Source of the DNA: SAR202 cluster bacterium bin16
GTDB taxonomy: Bacteria; Chloroflexota; Dehalococcoidia; Lucifugimonadales; Australimonadaceae
Assembly (NCBI GenBank): GCA_002238425.1
Contig: MPMJ01000034.1
Span: 1 to 32,302, forward strand
Reading direction: 5' to 3'
DNA length: 32,302 nt
The translations under genes were made by a program, and so were the position numbers. Numbering within the stretch: the first letter of the stretch is position 1; every line of letters begins with the position of its first letter. Below are positions 23,202 to 30,466 of this stretch, piece by piece. Below the pieces are notes generated by a model that did no database searches, was not told the origin of the DNA, and saw nothing but the letters and a program-made list of their open reading frames with translations.

Positions 23202-23250
23202 CCCCTCTCCCCCCGGGAGAGGGTGCCGCCGCTCAATGGCGGTGGGTGAG
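23202..23250. repeat. CCCTCTCCC-type hairpin element
   Basis: Arms CCCTCTCCC and GGGAGAGGG enclose three bases, followed by a second small hairpin around GCCGCC/GGCGG and GGGTGAGGG. Elements of this look are dispersed in many GC-rich genomes. It fills the space between the methyltransferase-like gene and the SDR gene, and could end transcription of the first. No second copy was found in the window. Confidence 0.6.
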
Positions 23251-23276
23251 GGCAGATCGATACGAGGAGGGCGCAG

Positions 23277-24032
23277 ATGCGATTGCAGGACAAGGCCATC
23301 ATCGTGACGGGCGCGGCAGGCGGACTCGGACGGCAGTACGCCATCCGTTTCGCCAAGGAGGGCGCGAAGCTCACCATCGCCGACGTACAGGACGTCAGCA
23401 AGACCGCGGAACTCTGCCGCGCCGAGGGCGCCGAGGTGATCCCGCTGCGCGTCGACGTCTCCTCCGAGGACCAGACGCAGGAGATGGCGCGCCGCACGCA
23501 CGAGCAGTACGGGCGCATCGACGGCCTGCTGAACAACGCCGGCATGATGCGCGGACTGGGGGTGAAGTCCATCCTGGACGTGGACATGGAGACGTGGGAC
23601 CGCGTGTTCGCGGTCAACGCGCGCGGCACGTTCCTGGGCATCCGCGCCGTCTTCCCGTACATGCGGGAGCAGGGCTCCGGCACCATCGTCAACGTCAGCT
23701 CCGGCAGCACGCTCCGCATCGCACGCGGGCCAACAGACATGAACCCGCACTACGTCTCGTCGAAGTCGGCCATCACCGGCATCACCCGTGCCGTGGCGCG
23801 CGAGCTTGGCCAGTACAACATCAACGTCGTCACCGTCGCGCCGGGCTCGACGACCTCCGACACCGAAGAGCCGATCGGCGCGGACGAGGCCTACCCCGAA
23901 CCGGAGGCGTCGCTCGTGCGTCGCGGCGTGCCGGAGGACCTCACCGGTGTGATGACCTTCCTCTTCACCGACGACGCCCGCTTCATCTCCGGCCAGATGA
24001 TCGTCGTCAACGGCGGCAGGGAAGTGCACTAG
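23277..24032 (+). CDS. Short-chain dehydrogenase/reductase
   Basis: The 251-residue classical SDR oxidises or reduces alcohol and ketone groups with NAD(P). The cofactor loop is TGAAGGLG at 11-18, NNAG lies at 86-89, and the catalytic residues are Ser141/142, Tyr159 and Lys163 (YVSSK). ADV after the second strand, with the Asp at its end, favours NAD(H). GAGGAGGG just before the ATG supports the start. The next gene begins five bases after the stop, so the two are probably cotranscribed. Substrate unknown. Confidence 0.9.
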   Translation: MRLQDKAIIVTGAAGGLGRQYAIRFAKEGAKLTIADVQDVSKTAELCRAEGAEVIPLRVDVSSEDQTQEMARRTHEQYGRIDGLLNNAGMMRGLGVKSILDVDMETWDRVFAVNARGTFLGIRAVFPYMREQGSGTIVNVSSGSTLRIARGPTDMNPHYVSSKSAITGITRAVARELGQYNINVVTVAPGSTTSDTEEPIGADEAYPEPEASLVRRGVPEDLTGVMTFLFTDDARFISGQMIVVNGGREVH

Positions 24033-24037
24033 GACGC

Positions 24038-24532
24038 ATGGCCGAACTGACCTGGGAGCGCATGGGACGCTGTGCCCGCCTCGCGTGGGAGCACGGCGTC
24101 GAGTCCTTCGAAAACGCGCCGCGTCCCCGCTCAGCTCTGCTGACCGGCCACCTGCTGCTCGGCGTCATCCGCCAGCCGGAGTGCGCGGGCGGTCTGATGC
24201 TGCGCCGCCTCGGCATCGACATGGCGCTCGCGGCCTCCATCACCGAGTTCGAGCTGCTGCATGCGCGTCCCGTGCCCGACCACGCTGAGCGCGTCGTCGA
24301 CCTGTGGGGCAAGCCGCACACGCCACAGGCGCTCCGGACGATGGAGCTGTCGCTGGACGAGGCGGAGCAGTTCCACTCGGCCTATCCCATCGGCACCGAG
24401 CACATCCTCCTGGGACTGCTCGCCATCCCGGAGGGCATGGGCTGCCGCACGATGGCCTACTTCGGCGTCGACTACGCGAGCGCTCGCGCCGCCCGCGACG
24501 AGATCTGGGGGCTGCTCAAGCTCACCGAGTGA
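24038..24532 (+). CDS. Stand-alone Clp N-terminal (Clp-N) domain protein
   Basis: The 164-residue product has two copies of the Clp-N helical repeat and no ATPase. Repeat one is LLTGHLLLGVIRQPECAGGL with LRRLGID (about 34-61). Repeat two is IGTEHILLGLLAIPEGMGCR with YFGVD (about 118-145). In ClpA/ClpC these repeats bind adaptors and substrates. Stand-alone forms such as ClpS-like or ClpC-N proteins may help or compete with the AAA+ partner. The ATG at 24038 follows the SDR gene closely with only a short AGGA ribosome site. The role is inferred from the domain only. Confidence 0.75.
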   Translation: MAELTWERMGRCARLAWEHGVESFENAPRPRSALLTGHLLLGVIRQPECAGGLMLRRLGIDMALAASITEFELLHARPVPDHAERVVDLWGKPHTPQALRTMELSLDEAEQFHSAYPIGTEHILLGLLAIPEGMGCRTMAYFGVDYASARAARDEIWGLLKLTE

Positions 24533-24578
24533 GGGTGGCCTTATCCGTCCGCTACAATGTGGGGCAGGTGACATCCCC

Positions 24579-24737
24579 ATGAGCACGACACAAGACACCC
24601 CCGAACACCAGCCCTTCCGCCTTCCCGACCTGAGCGCAGGAGACTTGGACGGTCCCAACCCACTGGAAGGGTGGACGTGGGAGGAATTGCGGGACGTCAT
24701 CTACGAGCACAGTTCGGACTCCGTCGCCGCTGACTAG
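24579..24737 (+). CDS. Miniprotein resembling the C-terminal half of VapB
   Basis: The 52-residue protein lacks a DNA-binding domain. Its central part, FRLPDLSAGDLDGPNPLEGW, then TWEELRDVIYE, closely matches the C-terminal part of the VapB at 25476 (YRLPDMRVGNPDDPDPLEHL, then SWPELRDLIYE). In VapB this end wraps around and blocks the VapC toxin. It has AGGTGA seven bases before the ATG and a TACAAT box at 24553-24558, so it looks like a real gene and not only a remnant. It could be a decoy or orphan antitoxin. It ends eight bases before the HAD gene. Confidence 0.65.
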   Translation: MSTTQDTPEHQPFRLPDLSAGDLDGPNPLEGWTWEELRDVIYEHSSDSVAAD

Positions 24738-24745
24738 CGAAACCT

Positions 24746-25414
24746 ATGCCGGACAGCCTTGTTATCTTCGACTGCGACGGGGTCCTCGTGAACACCGAAG
24801 CGATGTTGAAGCGTGTTGACAAGAAAGTGGCGAGCGAATTAGGGATCGTCCTAACTGAGCAGGACCATGAGCGCTATGTCGGAGTTCAGGACGTAGACAT
24901 GCTTGCGGACTGGGCCAACCGATTCGACGTGGCCATACCAGATGATTGCTTCGATCGCCTTCAGAGCGCCAAACTCGCCGCAAGTTCTGGTGACGCAATC
25001 AGTGCCGTCCCCGGCGCGACTGAAGGAGTGAGAAGGGTTGCCGAGACTGGCGTGTCCACTTGCGTTGCGAGTAACGGAACAGTCGAGCAGACTGCCGCGA
25101 AGCTCAGGTCAGTTGGACTGCTCGGCTACTTTAGGAACCGCCTGTTCAGCGGGTGTGACGTACCTAAAGGGAAGCCTGCTCCCGACCTCTTCCTGCACGC
25201 GGCACGAGTGATGAGAGTGGATGTCTCGCGCTGCATCGTGGTTGAGGACAGCGATACAGGCGTACAGGGAGCGCTGTCGGCCAGCATGACCACCCTCGTC
25301 CTGGCCCCGAACGGAGCGTCGCCCTTCGTAGCCGGGTCCGGCGCGATGGCATTCAGCGGGTACGCTGAACTGACGGAGGAACTGGTGCGAATGTGTGGTA
25401 GGGAGGTGCACTAG
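24746..25414 (+). CDS. HAD-superfamily phosphatase (beta-phosphoglucomutase-like)
   Basis: The 222-residue protein has the four HAD motifs: nucleophile Asp9 and Asp11 in FDCDGVLVNTE, Ser109 in VASNGT, Lys143 in KGKPAPD, and the acidic pair in VVEDSDTG at about 165-172. A helical C1-type cap (about 15-85) places it with beta-phosphoglucomutase and YieH-like sugar-phosphate phosphatases. The ATG at 24746 has no strong ribosome site and lies nine bases after the miniprotein stop, so coupling is possible. Substrate unknown. Confidence 0.85.
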   Translation: MPDSLVIFDCDGVLVNTEAMLKRVDKKVASELGIVLTEQDHERYVGVQDVDMLADWANRFDVAIPDDCFDRLQSAKLAASSGDAISAVPGATEGVRRVAETGVSTCVASNGTVEQTAAKLRSVGLLGYFRNRLFSGCDVPKGKPAPDLFLHAARVMRVDVSRCIVVEDSDTGVQGALSASMTTLVLAPNGASPFVAGSGAMAFSGYAELTEELVRMCGREVH

Positions 25415-25430
25415 GGATGGTGTCAGTGGG

Positions 25431-25467
25431 TATATGGGTTGACCATATAATTCAATATGGGTAGTAT
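25431..25467 (+). promoter_or_regulatory. vapBC promoter with overlapping operator repeats
   Basis: TTGACC (25439-25444), a 17-base spacer and TAGTAT (25462-25467) form the promoter. The half-site TATATGG (25431-25437) pairs with CCATATA (25443-25449) across five bases, and CCATAT (25443-25448) pairs again with ATATGG (25455-25460) across six. The repeats cover the -35 box and spacer, which suits repression by VapB or VapBC. The -10 box ends only eight bases before the ATG, so the mRNA probably has almost no leader. Confidence 0.65.
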
Positions 25468-25475
25468 GGTACTGA

Positions 25476-25715
25476 ATGAAGACCACACTGGACATCCACG
25501 ACGAACTGCTCATCCGGGCCAAGCGCCATGCCAAGGAGACAGGGCGGCCGCTGCGCGCTCTCGTCGAGGACGGGCTTAGGCGAGCGCTGTCCGCTGTTCC
25601 CGAGCAGGAGTCCTACCGGCTCCCCGACATGAGAGTGGGGAACCCGGACGACCCTGATCCCCTCGAACATCTGTCTTGGCCGGAGTTGCGCGACCTCATC
25701 TACGAAGGCAGGTAG
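25476..25715 (+). CDS. vapB: VapB-type antitoxin
   Basis: The 79-residue protein begins with an Arc-like ribbon-helix-helix, MKTTLDIHDELLIRAKRHAK followed by RPLRALVEDGLRRAL, of the kind found in VapB proteins that bind DNA (DUF2191-like). The C-terminal third, YRLPDMRVGNPDDPDPLEHL and ELRDLIYEGR, is the flexible part that blocks the toxin. The promoter just upstream carries matching inverted repeats. The toxin gene starts five bases after its stop. Family and pairing are well supported. Confidence 0.85.
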   Translation: MKTTLDIHDELLIRAKRHAKETGRPLRALVEDGLRRALSAVPEQESYRLPDMRVGNPDDPDPLEHLSWPELRDLIYEGR

Positions 25716-25720
25716 ACCCC

Positions 25721-26161
25721 GTGATTGCGGTCGACACGAACCTGCTGGTGTACGCGCACCGGTGGGATTACCAGCGGAATTCCGAGGCAGAGACAGTTCT
25801 GCGAACACTCGCAGAAGGCGACGCACCATGGGCGATCCCCTGGCCGTGCTGCTACGAATTCCTGAGCGTCGTCACGAACCGCCGGATATGGAAGGATGCC
25901 GCATCCACGCCGCAGGAGGCCTGGCGCCAGCTTCTCGCCTGGACGTCGGCGCCGTCGGCGCGCCTCATCGGAGAGGCCGAAGGATTCCTGGACATCTTGG
26001 GTCGCTTCGTGCAGCAGCCGCGCGTGAGCGGAGGGGTGGTCCACGACGCCCGGATCGCCGCGATCTGCGTTGCTCACGGGGTTGACGTACTGCTTACGCT
26101 CGACCGCGACTTCTCGCTGTTCCCCGAACTCCGCACGCAAAACCCCATCGGGGTTCGGTAG
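25721..26161 (+). CDS. vapC: VapC-type PIN-domain ribonuclease toxin
   Basis: The 146-residue protein is a PIN nuclease. Asp5 (VIAVDTNLLVYAH), Glu at about 45 (CCYEFLSVV), Asp at about 107 (VVHDARIAAI) and Asp at about 126-128 (LTLDRDFSLF) give the acidic Mg site. It starts with GTG at 25721, five bases after vapB, where VIAVDTN is the normal VapC beginning; the longer upstream frame overlaps vapB and lacks family match. The protein cuts RNA, often tRNA or rRNA, when VapB is degraded. The specific target is unknown. Confidence 0.85.
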   Translation: MIAVDTNLLVYAHRWDYQRNSEAETVLRTLAEGDAPWAIPWPCCYEFLSVVTNRRIWKDAASTPQEAWRQLLAWTSAPSARLIGEAEGFLDILGRFVQQPRVSGGVVHDARIAAICVAHGVDVLLTLDRDFSLFPELRTQNPIGVR

Positions 26162-26168
26162 CCCCCTC

Positions 26169-26588
26169 TCACGCGGGCCGGAACACGGGGAGCGTGATGT
26201 CGTCGGTGACGTCTGCGAAGGCGACTTCGACGGCCATGCCGACCTGGATGTGCGCGGGGTCGGGCTCGACGCCGGTGAGGTTGGTGGGGATGCGGGGGCC
26301 CTCCTCGAGGTCGACCATGGCGACGACGAACGGGACATGGTCGCGGAACGCGGGCACCGGGGCGCGGTGCACGATGGCGAACGTGTGCAGGGTGCCTCTG
26401 CCGCTGGCCTGGACCCAGGATACGTCACGGGAGCCGCAGTGCGGGCAGAAGTCACGTGGGTAGAAGTAGGCCTGCTCGCAGGCGTCGCACCGGCGCAGCC
26501 ACAGTTCGTGCGCCTGCGCCTTCTCCCAGTAGTAATCGGACTCAGGCTGCTTGACGGGCAGGGGCCCCCGGTACGCGTCGGTCGTCAT
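26169..26588 (-). CDS. DUF35 OB-fold/zinc-ribbon acyl-CoA-associated protein
   Basis: The 139-residue protein has an N-terminal helix (ESDYYWEKAQAHELWLRRC), a zinc ribbon with Cys34, Cys37, Cys48 and Cys51 (CDAC, CPHC), and an OB-fold from about 58 to 135. DUF35 proteins bind thiolase-like partners and channel or hold acyl-CoA. The start overlaps the thiolase-family stop by one base (TGATG), so the two are translated together and likely form a complex. The pairing is as seen in archaeal acetoacetyl-CoA thiolase/HMG-CoA synthase complexes and in actinobacterial steroid aldol-lyase complexes. Confidence 0.85.
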   Translation of the reverse strand: MTTDAYRGPLPVKQPESDYYWEKAQAHELWLRRCDACEQAYFYPRDFCPHCGSRDVSWVQASGRGTLHTFAIVHRAPVPAFRDHVPFVVAMVDLEEGPRIPTNLTGVEPDPAHIQVGMAVEVAFADVTDDITLPVFRPA

Positions 26589-27730
26589 CACTCCACCCCC
26601 AGGACGATGGTGCCGGTTGCCGAGAGCGCGCCGCCGGTGCCGTTGACGAGCGACAGCGAGACGTCCGGCGCCTGCCGGTCGCCGCACTCGGCGCGCAGCT
26701 GACGCACGGCCTCGACGACCGGGAAGATGCCGTACATGCCGGGGTGCGTGTAGGAGAGGCCGCCGCCGCTCGTGTTGAGCGGGAAGTCGCCGCCCGGGGC
26801 GGTCCGCTGCCCCGCCACGAAGTCGGGCCCTTCGCCCGGCCCGCAGTAGCCGAGCGACTCCAGCGTCACGAGCACCGTGTAGGTGAACGAGTCGTAGATC
26901 ATCGTGAGGTCGATGTCGCCGTGGCTGACCCCGGCCATGCCGAGCGCGGCGGGGCCGGTGACGCGGGCGGGAGTCGAGGTGAGGTCCGGCATCGTCGTGA
27001 TGCCCGCGTGGTCGTGGTGCTCCGCGTGGCCGAGCACCCACACGGGTGGCTTTGGCAGACTGCGGGCGCGTTCAGGCGTCGTCACGACGATGGCCGCGCC
27101 CGCGTCGGTGACGAGGCAGCAGTCCAGCAGATGGAACGGCCACGCTATCCAACGCGAGTTGTGGTAGTCGTCGAACGTCATCGGGTCGCGCATCATCGCC
27201 TTCGGGTTGAGCTGCGCCCACTTGCGGGTTGAGACGGCGATCTCGGCCATCGCCTGGCGGGCACGGTCCTCGCCGTACTGGTGCATGTAGCGAGTGGCGG
27301 CCATCGAGTAGTTGATGGGCATGCCGATCATGCCGTACGGCATCTCGTACATCGCCGATGGCAGGTTGGGGTCGCGCGGGATGGGGACGCGGCTGCTGCG
27401 TCCGGCCTGGCCGTGTGTGATGAGCGCGACCTCGCAGAGGCCGTTGGCGATGGCGTTGACCGCGTGCCCGACGTGGATGACGAACGACGCTCCGCCGACC
27501 GTCGTCGTGTCCGTGTAGCGCGGCGCGATGCCGAGGTAGTCGGCGAGGTCGTAGTTGACGTACCCCGCGGTGAGCAGGCCGTCGACGTCGTTGCGTGTCA
27601 GCCCGGCGTCCTCGAGGGCGTTGTGCGCGGCCTCCGCGTGGTGTGCGAGCGCCGACTTGTGCGGCACGAGCCCGATCTCGTCGGACTCGGCGACGCCGAC
27701 GATGGCTGCTGCTTTCGAGGTGCTTGTCAT
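26588..27730 (-). CDS. Thiolase-fold (SCP2/Ltp2-like) protein lacking the nucleophilic Cys
   Basis: The 380-residue protein has a thiolase fold like lipid-transfer proteins. Where thiolases carry the acyl-accepting Cys, this protein reads VGGASFVIHVG with Ser82. The C-terminal region has SGGGLSYTHPGMYGIFPVVE (about 320-340) and LVNGTGGALSATG (about 363-375) instead of the usual Cys-containing end. In Ltp2-type enzymes with a DUF35 partner, this change goes with retro-aldol cleavage of a side-chain CoA ester, not thiolysis. The same is plausible here. The ATG at 27730 has no ribosome site but TAGACT lies six bases upstream, so the mRNA may be leaderless. Confidence 0.8.
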   Translation of the reverse strand: MTSTSKAAAIVGVAESDEIGLVPHKSALAHHAEAAHNALEDAGLTRNDVDGLLTAGYVNYDLADYLGIAPRYTDTTTVGGASFVIHVGHAVNAIANGLCEVALITHGQAGRSSRVPIPRDPNLPSAMYEMPYGMIGMPINYSMAATRYMHQYGEDRARQAMAEIAVSTRKWAQLNPKAMMRDPMTFDDYHNSRWIAWPFHLLDCCLVTDAGAAIVVTTPERARSLPKPPVWVLGHAEHHDHAGITTMPDLTSTPARVTGPAALGMAGVSHGDIDLTMIYDSFTYTVLVTLESLGYCGPGEGPDFVAGQRTAPGGDFPLNTSGGGLSYTHPGMYGIFPVVEAVRQLRAECGDRQAPDVSLSLVNGTGGALSATGTIVLGVE

Positions 27731-27736
27731 GGCCGG

Positions 27737-27742
27737 AGTCTA
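27737..27742 (-). promoter_or_regulatory. -10 box close to the thiolase-family start codon
   Basis: On the minus strand TAGACT ends six bases before the ATG at 27730. With no ribosome site present, a leaderless transcript is likely. It is the same arrangement as at 22250. Confidence 0.45.
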
Positions 27743-27772
27743 GCGCATCCCGTCGCTGTCATGCCTCCCCCG

Positions 27773-28216
27773 TTACTCTTCACCCATCTGCGCCATGCGC
27801 TCCATGAGCGTGTCCATGTCCACGTCCTCGACGTGGGTGGCGAGCGTCCAGTGGATGCCGCAGGGGTCGGTCACGCTTGCCATACGCTCGCCATAGAAGT
27901 GGGTCTCGGGCTCGGCGTCCACGGTTGCGCCGGCGCTCACCGCGCGGGCGCAGGCGGCGTCCACGTCTGTGGTGTAGAGGTGGATGTGCGCCGTCTGGGC
28001 GGGGGAATCGGGCGGCATCGCGTCGGAGAGCATGACGATGGCGCCGTCGATGGCGACCTCGGCGTGCGCGAGCATGTCCTCGGACATGGGGATCCGCATG
28101 CGCTCCACCGCGCCGAACGCGTTCGCCAGGAAGTCGATGTAGCCGATAGCGCCCTCGACAACGAGGTAGGGCGTGATAGCGGTGTAGCCGTCCGGGATGG
28201 GCTTGACGTCGGACAT
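27773..28216 (-). CDS. VOC/glyoxalase-fold protein, PhnB-like
   Basis: The 147-residue protein has the paired beta-alpha-beta units of the vicinal oxygen chelate fold, in the PhnB/YdcG-like branch. Typical parts are ITPYLVVEGAIGYIDFLANA near the N-terminus, then MLSDAMPPDS in the middle. Near the C-terminus HFYGERMASVTDPCGIHW leads into TLATHVEDV. The DPxGxxW element usually reads DPFGHxW; here Cys and Ile replace Phe and His. GGAGG just before the ATG at 28216 supports the start. Function is unknown; many relatives are small-molecule-binding or resistance proteins. Confidence 0.8.
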   Translation of the reverse strand: MSDVKPIPDGYTAITPYLVVEGAIGYIDFLANAFGAVERMRIPMSEDMLAHAEVAIDGAIVMLSDAMPPDSPAQTAHIHLYTTDVDAACARAVSAGATVDAEPETHFYGERMASVTDPCGIHWTLATHVEDVDMDTLMERMAQMGEE

Positions 28217-28483
28217 GGGGCCTCCTTCTCTATCTGGTAGGTAGTCTGCTGTCCTGCGGGCGGAATGGCCTTCACCGCGAAAAAGTGAGCCATTTCTGGC
28301 CATTTCTGGCCATTTCACTCCTGACGCGACGGGGAGTCCGCGTGGGCCGCCGGCCCCGCAGCAGGCACCATGGTAGGGCAGGCAGGGGCGTCGGCGTAAG
28401 GGGCAGGTGTCACGGTGGAGGAGAATGCATGGGCTAGACTATGGTGGAACTTGGGCAGCCCTGTATAGGTGGGAAGGAGCAAG
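28217..28483. other. Intergenic region between VOC gene and mcrB
   Basis: No supported gene is seen. It holds a tandem repeat of CATTTCTGGC at 28291-28316, the second copy of a 20-base dispersed repeat at 28395-28414, and probably the mcrB promoter. TAGACT at 28434-28439 is a candidate -10 box without a clear -35. Confidence 0.4.
28291..28316. repeat. Ten-base tandem repeat
   Basis: CATTTCTGGC occurs twice, followed by a third partial copy, CATTTC. Upstream of mcrB. It may be a slip-prone or protein-binding site; nothing shows which. Confidence 0.6.
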
Positions 28484-30466
28484 ATGGGTTCGAGAAGGAC
28501 GGGCAACGGCGAGGAGAGAGTCTACCAAGCAGCAGAGCGGTGGGTTGACTGTGCACTCCGCAGCGATGATTCGCTCTTTACTCCCGGTAAGGCCATTTGG
28601 TCGAGCCGATGGCTCGGCGAACTCCATGAACGGTTCCTAAATCACCCTGACGAATCTAGCGCAAAATTCACAGAAAAATTACGGCAACAGCTTAGCGATA
28701 GCCCTCCGGAGGTATACCAACTGATGGGAGAGGTACTATATGTTCACCTTCTTATCGTCCATACAAAAAGCAGTACTGACGAAAGCAAGTTGATTAACGA
28801 AGTTCTTGAATGGTCATCCTCACCAGCAGAAATTCCTAATGAATATATCAGTAGTCTTACCCCTGGCATCGCTACTCCCGGGCAATACTTTCACTCAGGT
28901 CGACCATTTCAAGTGGGATACATCATTGAGTTTGTTGAACAATGGAAACAAGGCACCGGAAACCGAGAGTTGTTAGACGATCCATGGAAATTCAAAGATT
29001 ATCTTTACCATGTACAATGCAACAGTTCTCTATTTCGCACAGATAAACCAGATGGACCAATTCTGTTGAGAGCGCACAACCTTGAAAACGGCGCTAAGAT
29101 TGCTCATTATAGCAAGGATGGCTGGTATGTGAAGCCACGCGATTACCCTGTGGTGCTCTTTGATTTGAACGGATACATTATATTTGATTCTGAATCGGCA
29201 CTCGCTAATTTCACTAAGGCTCAAACCCATCTCCAACCTAGTACTCTGCCTGGCTACGTTAAGTGTAGTCATTCCCATTTGGAAAGCAGTGATACTGAAA
29301 AGGCACGCCTTCAACGAGAAGCCATACTTCACTTGGTGTTCCCAGATATCTTCGAACCGATTCTCTCTATTCCCCACAAAGAAAAGATTGCTGAAGCATT
29401 TGTGGGCTTTGTGGTAGAACAGACTGATGACCTTAATTGTCGTCTGTATCAAATTCGTCAGAGCCTACAGCCAATATACGGAGATGATTTCAGTTTCTAT
29501 CAACCTCCGGTCAAGGCGATATGGCAGAATGGGCATGGTCCGGTTCCCCCTCCACCACCAAAAGACCTCCAAACCCTAGCTGGCGAACTTTGCTTACCCA
29601 CCGATTTCATAACCGGGATCGCTATCCTTCTGGAACAGAAGAAGCAGGTCATCTTCCAGGGACCTCCTGGCACGGGCAAGACGTATGTTGCGCGTGAGCT
29701 TGCCCGGTATCTCGCTGAGAACGAGGAGGACGTGACGCTCGTGCAGTTCCACCCCTCCTACGCCTACGAGGACTTTGTACAAGGCATCCGTCCGCGCATT
29801 GGGGATGGGCAGGTTGGGTTTGATTTGAAGGACGGGCCACTCGTACGGGCTGCTGACCAAGCGAGAAAAAAGCCGGAAGCGAAGCATTTCCTCGTGATAG
29901 ACGAGATCAACCGGGGCAACCTCGCAAAGGTGTTCGGCGAACTCTACTTCCTGTTGGAGTACCGCGACCAGAAGATATGGCTCCAGTACTCGGACAGGGA
30001 ATTCTCGCTGCCGGAGAACCTGTACATCATCGGGACGATGAATACTGCCGACCGCTCAATCGCGTTGGTCGATCTCGCGCTGCGTCGCCGGTTCTCTTTT
30101 GTGGGGTTCGACACGCGCGAGGAGCCCATCAAAGGGCTGTTGCGGCGCTGGCTCAGCACAAACGCGCCTGGCATGGAGTGGGTGGCGGACGTCGTTGACC
30201 GAGCCAACAAGGAACTGGACGACCGGCACGCCGCCGTCGGGCCGAGCCACTTCATGAAGGAGGGTCTGACGGAAGACCGCGCCAAGCGCATCTGGAAGCA
30301 CGACGTGCTCCCGTACATCGAGGAACGCCTGTACGGAGCGCGTGAGGACCTGGGCAGGTTCGATTTCGACACGCTGCATTCCGGCGAGAGGGGCGGGAAC
30401 GCAGAGGAACAGGATGACGCGAATGCCGGAGCCGAGGATGGCGGTGAGGGCGTTGCGTCAGGTTGA
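28484..30466 (+). CDS. mcrB: McrB-type AAA+ GTPase of a modification-dependent restriction system
   Basis: The 660-residue protein has a C-terminal McrB motor: Walker A GPPGTGKT at 393-400, Walker B FLVIDEINRGN at 469-479, and the McrB signature MNTADRS at 519-525, with Arg534-536 close behind. McrB rings move along DNA by GTP hydrolysis and drive McrC to cut modified foreign DNA. The N-terminal part (1-355) would read the modified base. Within it, residues about 181-275 look like an inserted domain (RAHNLENGAKIAHYSKDGWY, then YIIFDSESAL). DNA for residues about 40-345 is AT-rich compared with the motor. A Pro-rich linker (PVPPPPPK) joins the parts. GGAAGGAG precedes the ATG at 28484; a GTG at 28469 is the alternative. 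Confidence 0.9.
   Translation: MGSRRTGNGEERVYQAAERWVDCALRSDDSLFTPGKAIWSSRWLGELHERFLNHPDESSAKFTEKLRQQLSDSPPEVYQLMGEVLYVHLLIVHTKSSTDESKLINEVLEWSSSPAEIPNEYISSLTPGIATPGQYFHSGRPFQVGYIIEFVEQWKQGTGNRELLDDPWKFKDYLYHVQCNSSLFRTDKPDGPILLRAHNLENGAKIAHYSKDGWYVKPRDYPVVLFDLNGYIIFDSESALANFTKAQTHLQPSTLPGYVKCSHSHLESSDTEKARLQREAILHLVFPDIFEPILSIPHKEKIAEAFVGFVVEQTDDLNCRLYQIRQSLQPIYGDDFSFYQPPVKAIWQNGHGPVPPPPPKDLQTLAGELCLPTDFITGIAILLEQKKQVIFQGPPGTGKTYVARELARYLAENEEDVTLVQFHPSYAYEDFVQGIRPRIGDGQVGFDLKDGPLVRAADQARKKPEAKHFLVIDEINRGNLAKVFGELYFLLEYRDQKIWLQYSDREFSLPENLYIIGTMNTADRSIALVDLALRRRFSFVGFDTREEPIKGLLRRWLSTNAPGMEWVADVVDRANKELDDRHAAVGPSHFMKEGLTEDRAKRIWKHDVLPYIEERLYGAREDLGRFDFDTLHSGERGGNAEEQDDANAGAEDGGEGVASG

Noticed and set aside
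21380..23740. 786-residue open frame on the minus strand
   Set aside because: It covers the arsM gene out of frame and the opposite strand of two well-supported genes; the translation is low-complexity, rich in Arg, Ala and His, with no motif.
28291..28316. CRISPR-like repeat
   Set aside because: The ten-base units are directly adjacent with no spacers and no cas genes are present.
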